Origin: Xanthobacteraceae bacterium
Lineage (GTDB): Bacteria > Pseudomonadota > Alphaproteobacteria > Rhizobiales > Xanthobacteraceae
Length of the DNA stretch: 62,400 nt
Assembly: GCA_028290465.1 (NCBI GenBank)
Contig: JAQGJU010000009.1
Span: 1 to 62,400, forward strand
Direction of reading: 5' to 3'
In this document: positions 54,293-62,277 of the stretch, piece by piece
Layout: each line of letters begins with the position of its first letter
How positions within the stretch are numbered: the first letter of the stretch is position 1
The notes under the pieces: generated by a model
The model's database searches: none
Told to the model about the DNA's origin: nothing
The model's input: only the letters and a program-made list of their open reading frames with translations
Translations under genes and position numbers: made by a program

Positions 54293-55147
54293 ATGAAACT
54301 TTGTCGCTTCGACGACTATCGCATTGGCATTGCGGACGGGCAGGATGTGTACGACGTCACCGAATTCGTACGCGCGGCGGTGCGCATCGACATCCTGCGG
54401 CCGCATTATGACTTGGCGCTGCTGGCCCTGCCGCATCTGCGCAAGCTGTCGCAAGCGGACATGCGGAACTTTCCGCGAAAGCCGCTCGGCGCCGTCAAAC
54501 TGCTGAGTCCGATCCTGGCGCCCGGCAAGATCATCGCGGCGCCGACCAATTACCGCGCCCATGTGGCCGAGATGGACGCCGACACCACCCTGAATTCGCG
54601 CCGTCCACCGACGGATATTGAAACCGCCGGGCTGTTTCTCAAGGCGAACACGTCGCTCGTCGGCCCATCGCAGGGCATGGAGCGACGGTTTCCAGCGCGC
54701 CGTACCGACTACGAGGTCGAGCTGGTCGCCGTCATCGGCCGGGAAGGCAGCCGTATCGACGCGGCCGCGGCGTTACAATTCATCGCCGGCTATAGCATTG
54801 GATTGGATATGACGACGCGTGGTCCGGAGGACCGCAGCTTTCGCAAATCCAGCGACAGCTATAGCGTTCTTGGGCCCTGGATGGTCACTAGCGACGAAAT
54901 TTCAGATCCGGATAGTTTGCAGATGAGCCTGCATCAAAACGGCGTTCTGAAACAGCAGACATCGACCGCCGATATGGTCAAGGACATCGCCGCCTTGGTG
55001 GTTTATGCGTCCAGCTTTTTCACGCTGTACCCTGGGGATCTTTTGTACACCGGAACACCGTCCGGTGTCGGACCGATCGAAGCGGGCGACACCTTGCGCG
55101 CGGACATCGACGGGATCGGCGCGATGGATATCCTGGTGCGGGACTAG
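54293..55147 (+). CDS. Fumarylacetoacetate hydrolase-family enzyme
   Basis: The 284-residue protein has the FAH fold. The metal ligands lie in RTDYEVELVAVIG (Glu/Glu) with a later Asp in SIGLDMTTRG; LLYTGTPSGVGPI is the conserved end. Such enzymes act as 2-keto-4-pentenoate hydratase/isomerases or C-C hydrolases in catechol and tyrosine degradation. Its place after a Bug protein suggests that the imported acid or its product is the substrate. A short terminator-like hairpin follows at 55207-55222. Confidence 0.87.
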   Translation: MKLCRFDDYRIGIADGQDVYDVTEFVRAAVRIDILRPHYDLALLALPHLRKLSQADMRNFPRKPLGAVKLLSPILAPGKIIAAPTNYRAHVAEMDADTTLNSRRPPTDIETAGLFLKANTSLVGPSQGMERRFPARRTDYEVELVAVIGREGSRIDAAAALQFIAGYSIGLDMTTRGPEDRSFRKSSDSYSVLGPWMVTSDEISDPDSLQMSLHQNGVLKQQTSTADMVKDIAALVVYASSFFTLYPGDLLYTGTPSGVGPIEAGDTLRADIDGIGAMDILVRD

Positions 55148-55206
55148 CGGGCGAGCCGTTGACCTGCGCCGGCTGGTAGCCCGCATGGAGCGCAGCGGAA
55201 CGTTGT

Positions 55207-55235
55207 GCCGGTTTCTTCCGGCCCTTTGTTTTGTT
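55207..55235 (+). terminator. Possible terminator hairpin after the FAH gene
   Basis: GCCGG-TTTCTT-CCGGC (55207-55222) is followed by CCTTTGTTTTG. The stem is only five bases, so the signal is modest. A diverged copy of the TAGCCCGGATGGAGCG-type repeat begins just before it (near 55176). Confidence 0.35.
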
Positions 55236-55297
55236 GGCCATGGTGACTCAGATCTGGGGTCTCGCGAACACCCGCACGCGTTCAGATATCGCCCGTG

Positions 55298-56176
55298 CTA
55301 CATCACCGCCGCACGCAGCGTCGGCGACGCATCGATGGCCTGTTGCACCTGTTTCAGCATCGCGTCGGCGTTGGGATGAAGCTGGGCTTTTCTGGTGTTG
55401 ATCGGCCCCCAATGCTTGCGGATGTTGCGCAGTCCGACGGCGGCGAATTCCGCCGCGAAGGCCGGGCATTCCTTCGACAGGCGCTGAAATTCCTTTCCGG
55501 GTCCGCTGCCGAAGTTCGCGAGATTGGCGGCCGAACACGTGACGGGGCCCTGTTTGAACACATCCAGGAAGCCCGATGGATTGGCCGCGTAATTTGTGAA
55601 CAGCACCGGCATCAGGGGGCTTGCGCTACGGGCGTTGAAGCTGGTCTGGAACAGCCCGGCCTCGGCGGTTTCCGCCGTGGTGTTGGACGCGGTAGTGTCG
55701 CGGCCGACGCAATGCCGGCCGGAGCTCTCGCGCATTCCGAGTCCCATCATCAGTACGAACAGATGACGCAGCGTGTCGGGTCCGGAGACACTGTTGTTCA
55801 TGCCGGCAGCGCTGAATACGTTACCGTACCAAGCCAGCGCGTCCTTGTTACTGTTCCCGGTGTCGGCCTTCGCCATTTCGGTCGCGGCTGCGTCTCCGGC
55901 GCCGAGCTTGCAAAGCACCCGGGCGAACACCAGCGCCATGCCCTTGGTGTAGCCGATGGGCGCGACCCCGCGATCGGGCCAGTTGTGCTGCGCAATGGCG
56001 GCGTTGGCGGCGATCTGGGTAATCGGATCGAGTGCCGTACCGACCGCCGGAGCGGCCGCCACCGTGGCCGCCAGCGTGGCCGCGGGTTTGGCTTTGGCTT
56101 TTTTTGCCTTTGCTTTGGGCGCTGTCTTTGAAGCCGTTTTTGACGCCGTCTTCGATTTGGCTTTTGCCCCGCTCAT
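55298..56176 (-). CDS. Putative lysozyme-like/lytic transglycosylase-fold protein
   Basis: The 292-residue protein has an N-terminal Lys/Ala/Thr repeat tract (KSKTASKTASKTAPKAKAKK), then a domain with the pattern MRESSGRHC...AEAGLFQTSFNA, where the Glu in ESSG resembles the catalytic Glu of SLT-type transglycosylases. Four cysteines may pair. No signal peptide is visible, so it may act inside the cell, be exported by a holin-like route, or have a non-enzymatic role. GGGGGAGAG precedes the ATG at 56176. Assignment to a family is tentative. Confidence 0.55.
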   Translation of the reverse strand: MSGAKAKSKTASKTASKTAPKAKAKKAKAKPAATLAATVAAAPAVGTALDPITQIAANAAIAQHNWPDRGVAPIGYTKGMALVFARVLCKLGAGDAAATEMAKADTGNSNKDALAWYGNVFSAAGMNNSVSGPDTLRHLFVLMMGLGMRESSGRHCVGRDTTASNTTAETAEAGLFQTSFNARSASPLMPVLFTNYAANPSGFLDVFKQGPVTCSAANLANFGSGPGKEFQRLSKECPAFAAEFAAVGLRNIRKHWGPINTRKAQLHPNADAMLKQVQQAIDASPTLRAAVM

Positions 56177-56301
56177 CGTTCTCTCCCCCGAGAATCGCAT
56201 CCGCGCAGCGTGCAACGTTCGCCGTGTCACGTGATGCGGATTGTTATTGCAACCTATCATTGCATCTGTGACACTTCGGGGCAACCTAGGCGAGGTGCGG
56301 C

Positions 56302-57201
56302 ATGACGAACCATTCGATGTCAGACGCGTCCGGCCAGACCTTGTTCGACAGCCGGCGCCTGACGCCGCCTGGCGAATACACGGGCAAAATCGAAGGGCCC
56401 GCCGTCGATGCGGGCGGTACGTTGTATGTCGTGAACTTCAAGACAGACGGCACGATCGGCCAGGTGAAGCCCGGCACAACAAAGTCCGAACCGTTCGCCA
56501 AACTTCCGGCCGGGAGTATCGGCAATGGCATCCGGTTCGATCGAGAAGGCCGGATGTATGTCGCCGATTTCAAAAAGCACAATGTGTTCGTGTTTGAAGC
56601 CGGTCAAACGGTGCCACAGGTCTATTTTCATTCGGACAAGTTCAACCAGCCGAACGATCTGGCGATGGCGGCTGACGGCACGCTGTACGCAAGCGATCCG
56701 AATTTCACAAAAAAGACCGGCCAGATCTGGCGCATCGCGCGCGGACCCGATGGCAAAGGGCATGGCGAGGTGTTGCAAAGCGCGCGGCCCAGCATGGGCA
56801 CGACCAACGGCATCGATCTGAGCCCTGATGGAACAAAGCTGTATGTCAGCGAATCCGTGACGCGCGAAGTCTGGGCCTACCGGATCGACGATGGCAAACT
56901 GACCGAGCCGGTCATGCTGCGAAAATTCGACAAGTTCGAACTCGATGGCTTGCGCACCGATGTTGACGGCAACATCTTCGTGACGCGGCCGGGCGCCGGC
57001 AGTGTGGCGATGCTCACCGCGGGCGGCGTTCCGGTGCGCGATATTCCGACCAAGGGCAAATCGCCCAGCAATCTGACGTTTGGCGGCCCCGACGGGCGGA
57101 CTGTTTTCGTCACGCAGGTCGATGGACGATTCATCGAGTCGTTTCGCGTCGAACGTCCGGGGCGCGAGCCCTGCCTGCAATTGGGCGGCGCGTTCTGCTA
57201 G
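56302..57201 (+). CDS. SMP-30/gluconolactonase-like beta-propeller protein
   Basis: The 299-residue protein has the six-bladed propeller pattern of the SMP-30/gluconolactonase/LRE family: EGPAVDAGGTLYVVNF, GNGIRFDREGRMYVADF, QPNDLAMAADGTLYASDP, TNGIDLSPDGTKLYVSES and DGLRTDVDGNIFVTRPG. The Asn and Asp in the blades would bind calcium at the lactone site. It may hydrolyse a sugar or aromatic lactone in the cytoplasm; there is no signal peptide. A likely ribosome binding site (AGGCGAGGTG) precedes the ATG. Confidence 0.85.
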   Translation: MTNHSMSDASGQTLFDSRRLTPPGEYTGKIEGPAVDAGGTLYVVNFKTDGTIGQVKPGTTKSEPFAKLPAGSIGNGIRFDREGRMYVADFKKHNVFVFEAGQTVPQVYFHSDKFNQPNDLAMAADGTLYASDPNFTKKTGQIWRIARGPDGKGHGEVLQSARPSMGTTNGIDLSPDGTKLYVSESVTREVWAYRIDDGKLTEPVMLRKFDKFELDGLRTDVDGNIFVTRPGAGSVAMLTAGGVPVRDIPTKGKSPSNLTFGGPDGRTVFVTQVDGRFIESFRVERPGREPCLQLGGAFC

Positions 57202-57314
57202 GCCAGCAAAACGCGCGCAAACCCAACGGCGGGTTTCCTGGGCCGCCTACATTCCATCGCGCTTCATCCTGCCGGCTCCGGGTGCTAGGCTCCTCACGAA
57301 ATGGGGACGCCGCC

Positions 57315-58145
57315 ATGAAGACGATTCTCGTTCCGACCGAAGACCACGACTCGATGCCGGCGGCGCTGGAAGCCGCGCGGCTGATGGCCGGCATCTTTGA
57401 CAGCTACGTCGAAGGTGTCGCGGTACGACCGGCCGCCGAAATTTACGTGACGGTGGAGCCGGTCAGCGGGCTCGCGATGTCCAGCGGCTATGACACCGAC
57501 ACCGCCCAGCAGGTCGGTGCGCAGTTCGAGGCGTTCTGGCAGGGCCATAATGTGGCGCGCGGCGACGCGGATTCGGCCGGCGTCTCGTGGAACTGGCCGA
57601 AACCCGAAGCCGTCGACGACGCCTATATCGGCAGCCGGGGCCGGGTGTTCGATCTGATCGTGCTCGGGCGGCCCGGCTCGAAGCCGCAGAACCCGCGCAT
57701 GCCGCCGCTGGAGGCCGCGCTGTTCGAAAGCGGCCGGCCGGTGCTGATCGTGCCGCGGACGCCGCCGACCAACCTGACGCGCCATGCGCTGATTGCCTGG
57801 AACGGCAGCCCCGAGCAGGCGCACACCAATGCGTTCGCGCTGCCGGTGCTGCGGCTCGCCGAACAGGTCACGGTGCTGACCGTGGAAGGCAACGTGTCGG
57901 GCGGGCCGCCGGGCGAGGAGGCGGCGAAACATCTGCGCCGCCACGGCGTCAAGGCCAGCGCCATCACCGTGAAGCCCGGCGAGCGCACCCCCGGCGAGGT
58001 CATTCTCGAACAGGCGGCGTCGCTCGGCTGCGACCTGCTGGTGAAGAGCGCCTACACGCAGAGCCGTCTGCGCCAGATGATTTTCGGCGGCGCGACGCGG
58101 CACATTCTGGCAAATGCTACATTGCCGGTCTTGATGGCGCACTGA
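57315..58145 (+). CDS. Universal stress protein (UspA family), two-domain
   Basis: The 276-residue protein has two Usp-type domains. The first (MKTILVPTEDHDSMPAALEAA) is degenerate; the second (HALIAWNGSPEQAHTNAFALPVL) ends in the ATP-binding type signature MIFGGATRHILANATLPVLMAH. Usp proteins help survival under stress and bind ATP in this class. The ATG at 57315 gives a usual N-terminus. Nine bases after its stop codon, repeat copy 3 begins. Confidence 0.85.
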   Translation: MKTILVPTEDHDSMPAALEAARLMAGIFDSYVEGVAVRPAAEIYVTVEPVSGLAMSSGYDTDTAQQVGAQFEAFWQGHNVARGDADSAGVSWNWPKPEAVDDAYIGSRGRVFDLIVLGRPGSKPQNPRMPPLEAALFESGRPVLIVPRTPPTNLTRHALIAWNGSPEQAHTNAFALPVLRLAEQVTVLTVEGNVSGGPPGEEAAKHLRRHGVKASAITVKPGERTPGEVILEQAASLGCDLLVKSAYTQSRLRQMIFGGATRHILANATLPVLMAH

Positions 58146-58153
58146 TAAGGCTT

Positions 58154-58265
58154 AGAGCGCGTCCAGCAAAGTGGACACCGGTTTTGCGTTCGGACGCGCT
58201 CTAAATCTATAGAAAGACGCGTTTTCTTCACGTGAAGTGGATTCCACTTCACTTGAAAACGCTCT
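58154..58265 (+). repeat. Dispersed palindromic repeat, copy 3
   Basis: It has the same two-module structure as copy 2 but in opposite orientation: AGAGCGCGTCC ... GGACGCGCTCT (outer arms) enclosing CCGGTTTTGC, then GTGAAGTGG-ATT-CCACTTCAC and the terminal AAACGCTCT. It fills most of the space between the UspA and DHA2 genes. A frame through its right half runs in phase into the DHA2 gene, but I judge the gene to start later. Confidence 0.85.
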
Positions 58266-58287
58266 AGCGCCAAGCAGGATCGAACCA

Positions 58288-59790
58288 TTGTCGAACGTCT
58301 CCGAGCCCACCGCCACCGCCAGCGTCCCGCCTCTCGGCGGCAAGCCGCCGACCTTCCTGACCGTGTTCCCGTCGATCATGCTGCCGATGTTCTTGGCGGT
58401 GGTCGACCAGACCATCATCGCGACCGCGCTGCCGGCGATCGTTGCCACCACCGGGCAGGTCGAGCGCGCGTCGTGGATCGTGGTGTCGTACCTGATCGCG
58501 GCCACCATCGCGGCGCCGCTCTATGGCCGGCTCGGCGATGCGTTCGGCCGCCGCCGCATGATGTTCGGCGCGCTGGCGCTGTTCATCGTGGCATCGGCAT
58601 TATGCGCGGCGGCCCCGACCCTCGAACTGTTGACCTTCGCGCGCGTGCTGCAGGGCTTCGGCGGCGGCGGCCTGATGACGCTGTCGCAGGCGCTGGTCGG
58701 CGAGACCATTCCGCCGCGCGAGCGGGCGCGCTATCAGGGCTATCTGGCGGCGGTCGCGGTCAGCGCCAACACCTTCGGCCCGGTGGCCGGCGGCTATCTG
58801 ACCGAGCATTTCGGCTGGCAGTCGATCTTCCTGATCAACGTGCCGATCGGGATCGGCGCGTTTCTGCTGACGTTCCGGCTGCCGCAGCCGACCGTGGAAC
58901 GGCTGCCCTGGAAGGCCGATCCCGGCGGGCTCGTGCTGTTCACGATCTTCGTCGCGACCACGCTGCTCGCGCTGGAGCAGGTCCAGCACGTGCATCTCGA
59001 CAGCCTGCCGATCGGCGGCGTCCTGTTCGCGGCCGGCCTGATCTCGCTCGGCCTGCTGATCCGGCAGGAGAACCGCACGGAGTCGCCGCTCATTCCGCTC
59101 AAGCTGCTGCGCCAGCCGGAGATCTGGCACAGCGACGCGCTGGCGGCGTGCCATGGCGCGGCTCTGGTTTCGTTCATCACGTTTCTGCCGGTCTATCTGC
59201 AAGTGGTGCGCGGTACCTCGCCGTCCGAGACCGGCCTGCTGCTGGTGCCGCTGACCGTCGGCATCGGCACCGGCTCGCTGATCACCGGCCGACTGGTCAG
59301 CCGCACCGGTCTCACGACGCTGTTTCCGGCCGTCGGCCTCGTGGTGGTGACGCTCAGCCTAGTGGGTCTGGCGCTGTTCGCCGGCGCGATGGGCACGCCG
59401 GCGCTGGCCGTCCTGCTGCTGGTGATCGGTACCTTCATGGGCACCGTGATGGGCGTGGTGCAGGTCAGCGTGCAGAGCGCCGCGGGTCCCCAGCGCCTCG
59501 GCGAGGCCGCGGCCTCCGTGCAGTTCTCGCGCTCGATCGGGGCGGCGTTCGGCACCGCATTGGTGGCGACGCTGTTGTTCGGCTTCCTGACCATCAAGAA
59601 TCCGGAAGCCGCGCGCGTCTTCGGCGCGATGGTGCAGCACGCCGGACAAGCCGGCGTGCCGATGCCGGTCGCCAACTCCGCGATCCAGGCCGACATCCGC
59701 GAGGCATTTCGCGCCGCCTTCGGGCTGATCGCGCTGTTCACCACCGCCGGATTTTTCCTGGCGCTGACCAATCCGCTGCGACGGATTTAG
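58288..59790 (+). CDS. MFS transporter, DHA2 (EmrB/QacA) drug exporter family
   Basis: The 500-residue protein has 14 predicted helices, with the DHA2 pattern LPMFLAVVDQTIIATALPAI in helix 1 and motif A GRLGDAFGRRRM between helices 2 and 3; motif C-like GYLTEHFGWQSIFLINVPIG follows. It probably exports amphipathic compounds using the proton gradient. I chose TTG at 58288, with AGGAT upstream, because a start at 58237 would use codons lying in repeat copy 3 and add 17 residues. No membrane-fusion partner is nearby. Confidence 0.88.
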   Translation: MSNVSEPTATASVPPLGGKPPTFLTVFPSIMLPMFLAVVDQTIIATALPAIVATTGQVERASWIVVSYLIAATIAAPLYGRLGDAFGRRRMMFGALALFIVASALCAAAPTLELLTFARVLQGFGGGGLMTLSQALVGETIPPRERARYQGYLAAVAVSANTFGPVAGGYLTEHFGWQSIFLINVPIGIGAFLLTFRLPQPTVERLPWKADPGGLVLFTIFVATTLLALEQVQHVHLDSLPIGGVLFAAGLISLGLLIRQENRTESPLIPLKLLRQPEIWHSDALAACHGAALVSFITFLPVYLQVVRGTSPSETGLLLVPLTVGIGTGSLITGRLVSRTGLTTLFPAVGLVVVTLSLVGLALFAGAMGTPALAVLLLVIGTFMGTVMGVVQVSVQSAAGPQRLGEAAASVQFSRSIGAAFGTALVATLLFGFLTIKNPEAARVFGAMVQHAGQAGVPMPVANSAIQADIREAFRAAFGLIALFTTAGFFLALTNPLRRI

Positions 59791-59964
59791 GCGCGGGCTG
59801 AGGCCCGCTTAGGCTTGAGATACTTTCCGTCGGCTTCGTGAACCGCATCGGTATCAGCCGCGTCAAACCCGTAGGACGCCCTTCCCAGACGGTCTTCAAA
59901 CCATCGGGGTCAGCTTGGACGCCCTTTGGAAGCAATCGCTCGCTAAGCGACGACGGAGGCCGAT

Positions 59965-60144
59965 ATGACTGTTCAATTCAAAACACCCAAGACCCGCGTC
60001 GAACGGGGCTTGGCGCAAGCACCCCGCACCTACAGCGGCGAATCCACCGTCGCCACGGTTTGGCTGATGATGTATGTGCTCGTCATCGGCGTGGCCGTTG
60101 TGCTGCCGATGCTTTCAAAAGGCATCGAAGTCGCTGCTCGATAA
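59965..60144 (+). CDS. Small single-helix membrane protein
   Basis: The 59-residue protein, MTVQFKTPKTRVERGLAQAP followed by RTYSGEST, a hydrophobic helix (VATVWLMMYVLVIGVAVVLPML) and the tail SKGIEVAAR, has GGAGG six to seven bases before its ATG. The polar basic N-terminus suggests it stays in the cytoplasm and the C-terminus outside. I recognise no family. The DHA2 gene upstream may share its transcript. Confidence 0.6.
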   Translation: MTVQFKTPKTRVERGLAQAPRTYSGESTVATVWLMMYVLVIGVAVVLPMLSKGIEVAAR

Positions 60145-60402
60145 CGCCTCGCGTTTTACGACCGAGGGCGGCTGAACCTGTTACACGCCTGCGGAGCATG
60201 ACATTTTGCATTTGCGATCGAATGTAGAACGTTTTTGCTAAAAATGGTGAAAATTGAGGTTTCAAGAAAATAGTTCTAAGCTTAAAAGAAGCGGCAGGCG
60301 CAAGCTGACTTCACCCGGTCTTGTCTGCGTAAGGACAGCAGAGAGTGGAAAATCGCGGAACCAGGAGGATTTTGCGCTCAGTCGAATGCGGAGATTTCTC
60401 TT

Positions 60403-62274
60403 TTGGTCGCTGACACACCGCGCGCAGAACACGCTTCAGCAGGGTCTGAACGGTCGGCGCCTTGCAACCCATTCCTAGCGCTTCAGGTTGTCGGACTTTC
60501 GGTGTCGTTCGCGGCAGATGTCGGCGCAACAACTCCCTTTGTCTTCCGCGATGTCTCTTTTGATCTCGCCAGCGGCGAGACCGTAGCGCTACTTGGACGC
60601 TCGGGTGCCGGCAAGACGACGCTGCTCAACACGATTGCCGGTTTTATCCATCCGGCCGGCGGCCGCGTTCGGTTTTGTCAGCAAGGCAACAACGACCATC
60701 CGGGCTTCGCTTATGTCTTCCAGGAAGATCGTCTGCTGCCGTGGCGAACGGCGGAGGGCAATGTACGACTGGCCCTTGAACGGCTCAAGACGCCGCGCGC
60801 GGAACAACACAAAAAGGCGATGGCGGCACTTGATCGCGTCGGTCTCTCCGATGCCGCGAACCGCTATCCCTGGCAGCTTTCCGGTGGAATGCGATCGCGG
60901 GTTGCGCTGGCCCGGGCGCTGGCCCTGGAAGCGTCGATCCTTCTGCTCGACGAGCCGTTCAGCAAGCTTGATCCTTCCACGCGCGCCGACATGCACGATC
61001 TGCTGACATCTCTGCAACGTGATTTTGGATTCGCGGCGCTGCTGGTGACGCATGACGTGACCGAGGCCGTTCGGCTTGCCGATCGCGCGGTCATCATCAA
61101 TTCCGAAGGTCCTGGAACGATGCGGGATCTGAAAATCGATCGCGATAATCCGCAGATGGCGGATCAACTTCTCAGGAGTTTCGAGCACATGACATCAAAC
61201 GAGGCGAGGGATCTTCCTCAACACCTTCCTGCTGCCGACAAGGCTGTTTCGTCGTCCTCCTCGATCAGCCGCCGCGCCGCGCTCGGCCTTGGCCTTTCGG
61301 CTGCGACCGGGATTCTGGGCAGCCGCCGCGCGTTTTCCCAGGATGCAACGGCGCCGCTGCGCATCGGATATTGGGCGACAGGCATCCAACTGGCCCTGAT
61401 CGAACTGATTCAGGAGAAGAAGCTCTTCGAGAAATACGGCCTGAAATACGAGCTGATCCGTTTTGCCGATGTGAACGGTAACACGCTGGCCTTGGCCACC
61501 GATCGTATCGATGTCGCGTTCAGCGTCAGCGGTGCCGGCGCCCTTGAACTTGCGGCGACGAAGCGGCCGATCAAGATCATTCTGGCCACGCAGGCGGCCG
61601 ATGGCCGGCTGGTGACCAAGAATCCGGAGATCAAGCAGATCACCGATCTGAAGGGCAAGATGATCGGCATGGCGCCGGCCGGCAGCGCCGGCGCGGCCTA
61701 TACCAAGTCGTTCCTCTCGCGCAACTATTCCCTTGAGCCAAGCGGCTATCGTAGCGCTGGCGGCGGCGAAGCGCGTCTGGTTCAACTGCTCGTTCAGGGC
61801 GAAGTCGATGCCGCCTTGCTGCGCGAAGTGACCTTCGTGCAAATGGGACAGCGGCTCGGGCTGCGCTCGCTCGCAGATCAGCGGGTCGAATGGGAACGGA
61901 TCGCCGGCAAGGATGCGGTGCCGCCGCTCGGTGTCGGCGTCGTCCAGGACAGAATTCTGGCGACCCGTCGTCAGGAGGCCGTTGCCTTCACGGCCGCCAT
62001 CATGGATGGCATCCGCACCGGCGCCGCTGACTCTGCACTGGTGTCCGATCTGATGGCGCGCACGTTGAAGCTGCCACCCGAAGAGGCGAAAGCCTATGCG
62101 GACACCTGGTCGATCAGCTTCCACGGCAAGTTCGAAGATGCGGATGTGGCCAGCATGGACGCGGCGCAAAAACTCTTTGTGCTGGAAGGCAGCCTCAAGG
62201 TGCCGGCCGAAAAATCGTCGTTCGACCAAAGCGTCTATCGGGACGCTGTCAAACTGCTATCGCGCCCCGGCTGA
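60403..62274 (+). CDS. ABC transporter ATPase fused to Tat-type substrate-binding protein (NrtC-like order)
   Basis: This single frame of 623 residues holds two parts. Residues ~25-255 are an ABC ATPase of the nitrate/sulfonate/taurine type: Walker A GRSGAGKTT near 66, signature LSGGM near 158, Walker B ILLLDEPFSK near 180, His in VTHDVTEAV near 215. Residues ~315-620 are a binding-protein domain of the NMT1/SsuA type (LRIGYWATGIQLALIELIQEK, GKMIGMAPAGSAGAAYTK). Between them lies SSISRRAALGLGLSAATGILG, a twin-arginine signal (Arg290-Arg291). An internal ATG at 61189 (residue 263) with AGGAG ten bases upstream could start a separate exported binding protein. The whole frame starts at TTG with GGAGA. 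A permease gene follows. Confidence 0.78.
   Translation: MVADTPRAEHASAGSERSAPCNPFLALQVVGLSVSFAADVGATTPFVFRDVSFDLASGETVALLGRSGAGKTTLLNTIAGFIHPAGGRVRFCQQGNNDHPGFAYVFQEDRLLPWRTAEGNVRLALERLKTPRAEQHKKAMAALDRVGLSDAANRYPWQLSGGMRSRVALARALALEASILLLDEPFSKLDPSTRADMHDLLTSLQRDFGFAALLVTHDVTEAVRLADRAVIINSEGPGTMRDLKIDRDNPQMADQLLRSFEHMTSNEARDLPQHLPAADKAVSSSSSISRRAALGLGLSAATGILGSRRAFSQDATAPLRIGYWATGIQLALIELIQEKKLFEKYGLKYELIRFADVNGNTLALATDRIDVAFSVSGAGALELAATKRPIKIILATQAADGRLVTKNPEIKQITDLKGKMIGMAPAGSAGAAYTKSFLSRNYSLEPSGYRSAGGGEARLVQLLVQGEVDAALLREVTFVQMGQRLGLRSLADQRVEWERIAGKDAVPPLGVGVVQDRILATRRQEAVAFTAAIMDGIRTGAADSALVSDLMARTLKLPPEEAKAYADTWSISFHGKFEDADVASMDAAQKLFVLEGSLKVPAEKSSFDQSVYRDAVKLLSRPG
61189..62274 (+). 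CDS. Possible separately translated Tat-type substrate-binding protein (internal start)
   Basis: If translation starts at this ATG, the product is 361 residues with the twin-arginine signal at residues ~28-29 and a mature NMT1/SsuA-like binding protein. It is in frame with the upstream ATPase. CTCAGGAG lies 10 bases before the ATG. Listed as an alternative reading of the same bases, not as an extra gene. Confidence 0.5.
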   Translation: MTSNEARDLPQHLPAADKAVSSSSSISRRAALGLGLSAATGILGSRRAFSQDATAPLRIGYWATGIQLALIELIQEKKLFEKYGLKYELIRFADVNGNTLALATDRIDVAFSVSGAGALELAATKRPIKIILATQAADGRLVTKNPEIKQITDLKGKMIGMAPAGSAGAAYTKSFLSRNYSLEPSGYRSAGGGEARLVQLLVQGEVDAALLREVTFVQMGQRLGLRSLADQRVEWERIAGKDAVPPLGVGVVQDRILATRRQEAVAFTAAIMDGIRTGAADSALVSDLMARTLKLPPEEAKAYADTWSISFHGKFEDADVASMDAAQKLFVLEGSLKVPAEKSSFDQSVYRDAVKLLSRPG

Positions 62275-62277
62275 TAC

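Noticed and set aside
60145-60402. Possible guanidine or thiamine riboswitch before the ABC importer
   Set aside because: I searched by eye for the ykkC and THI-box conserved segments and did not find them; the region is only AT-rich and promoter-like.
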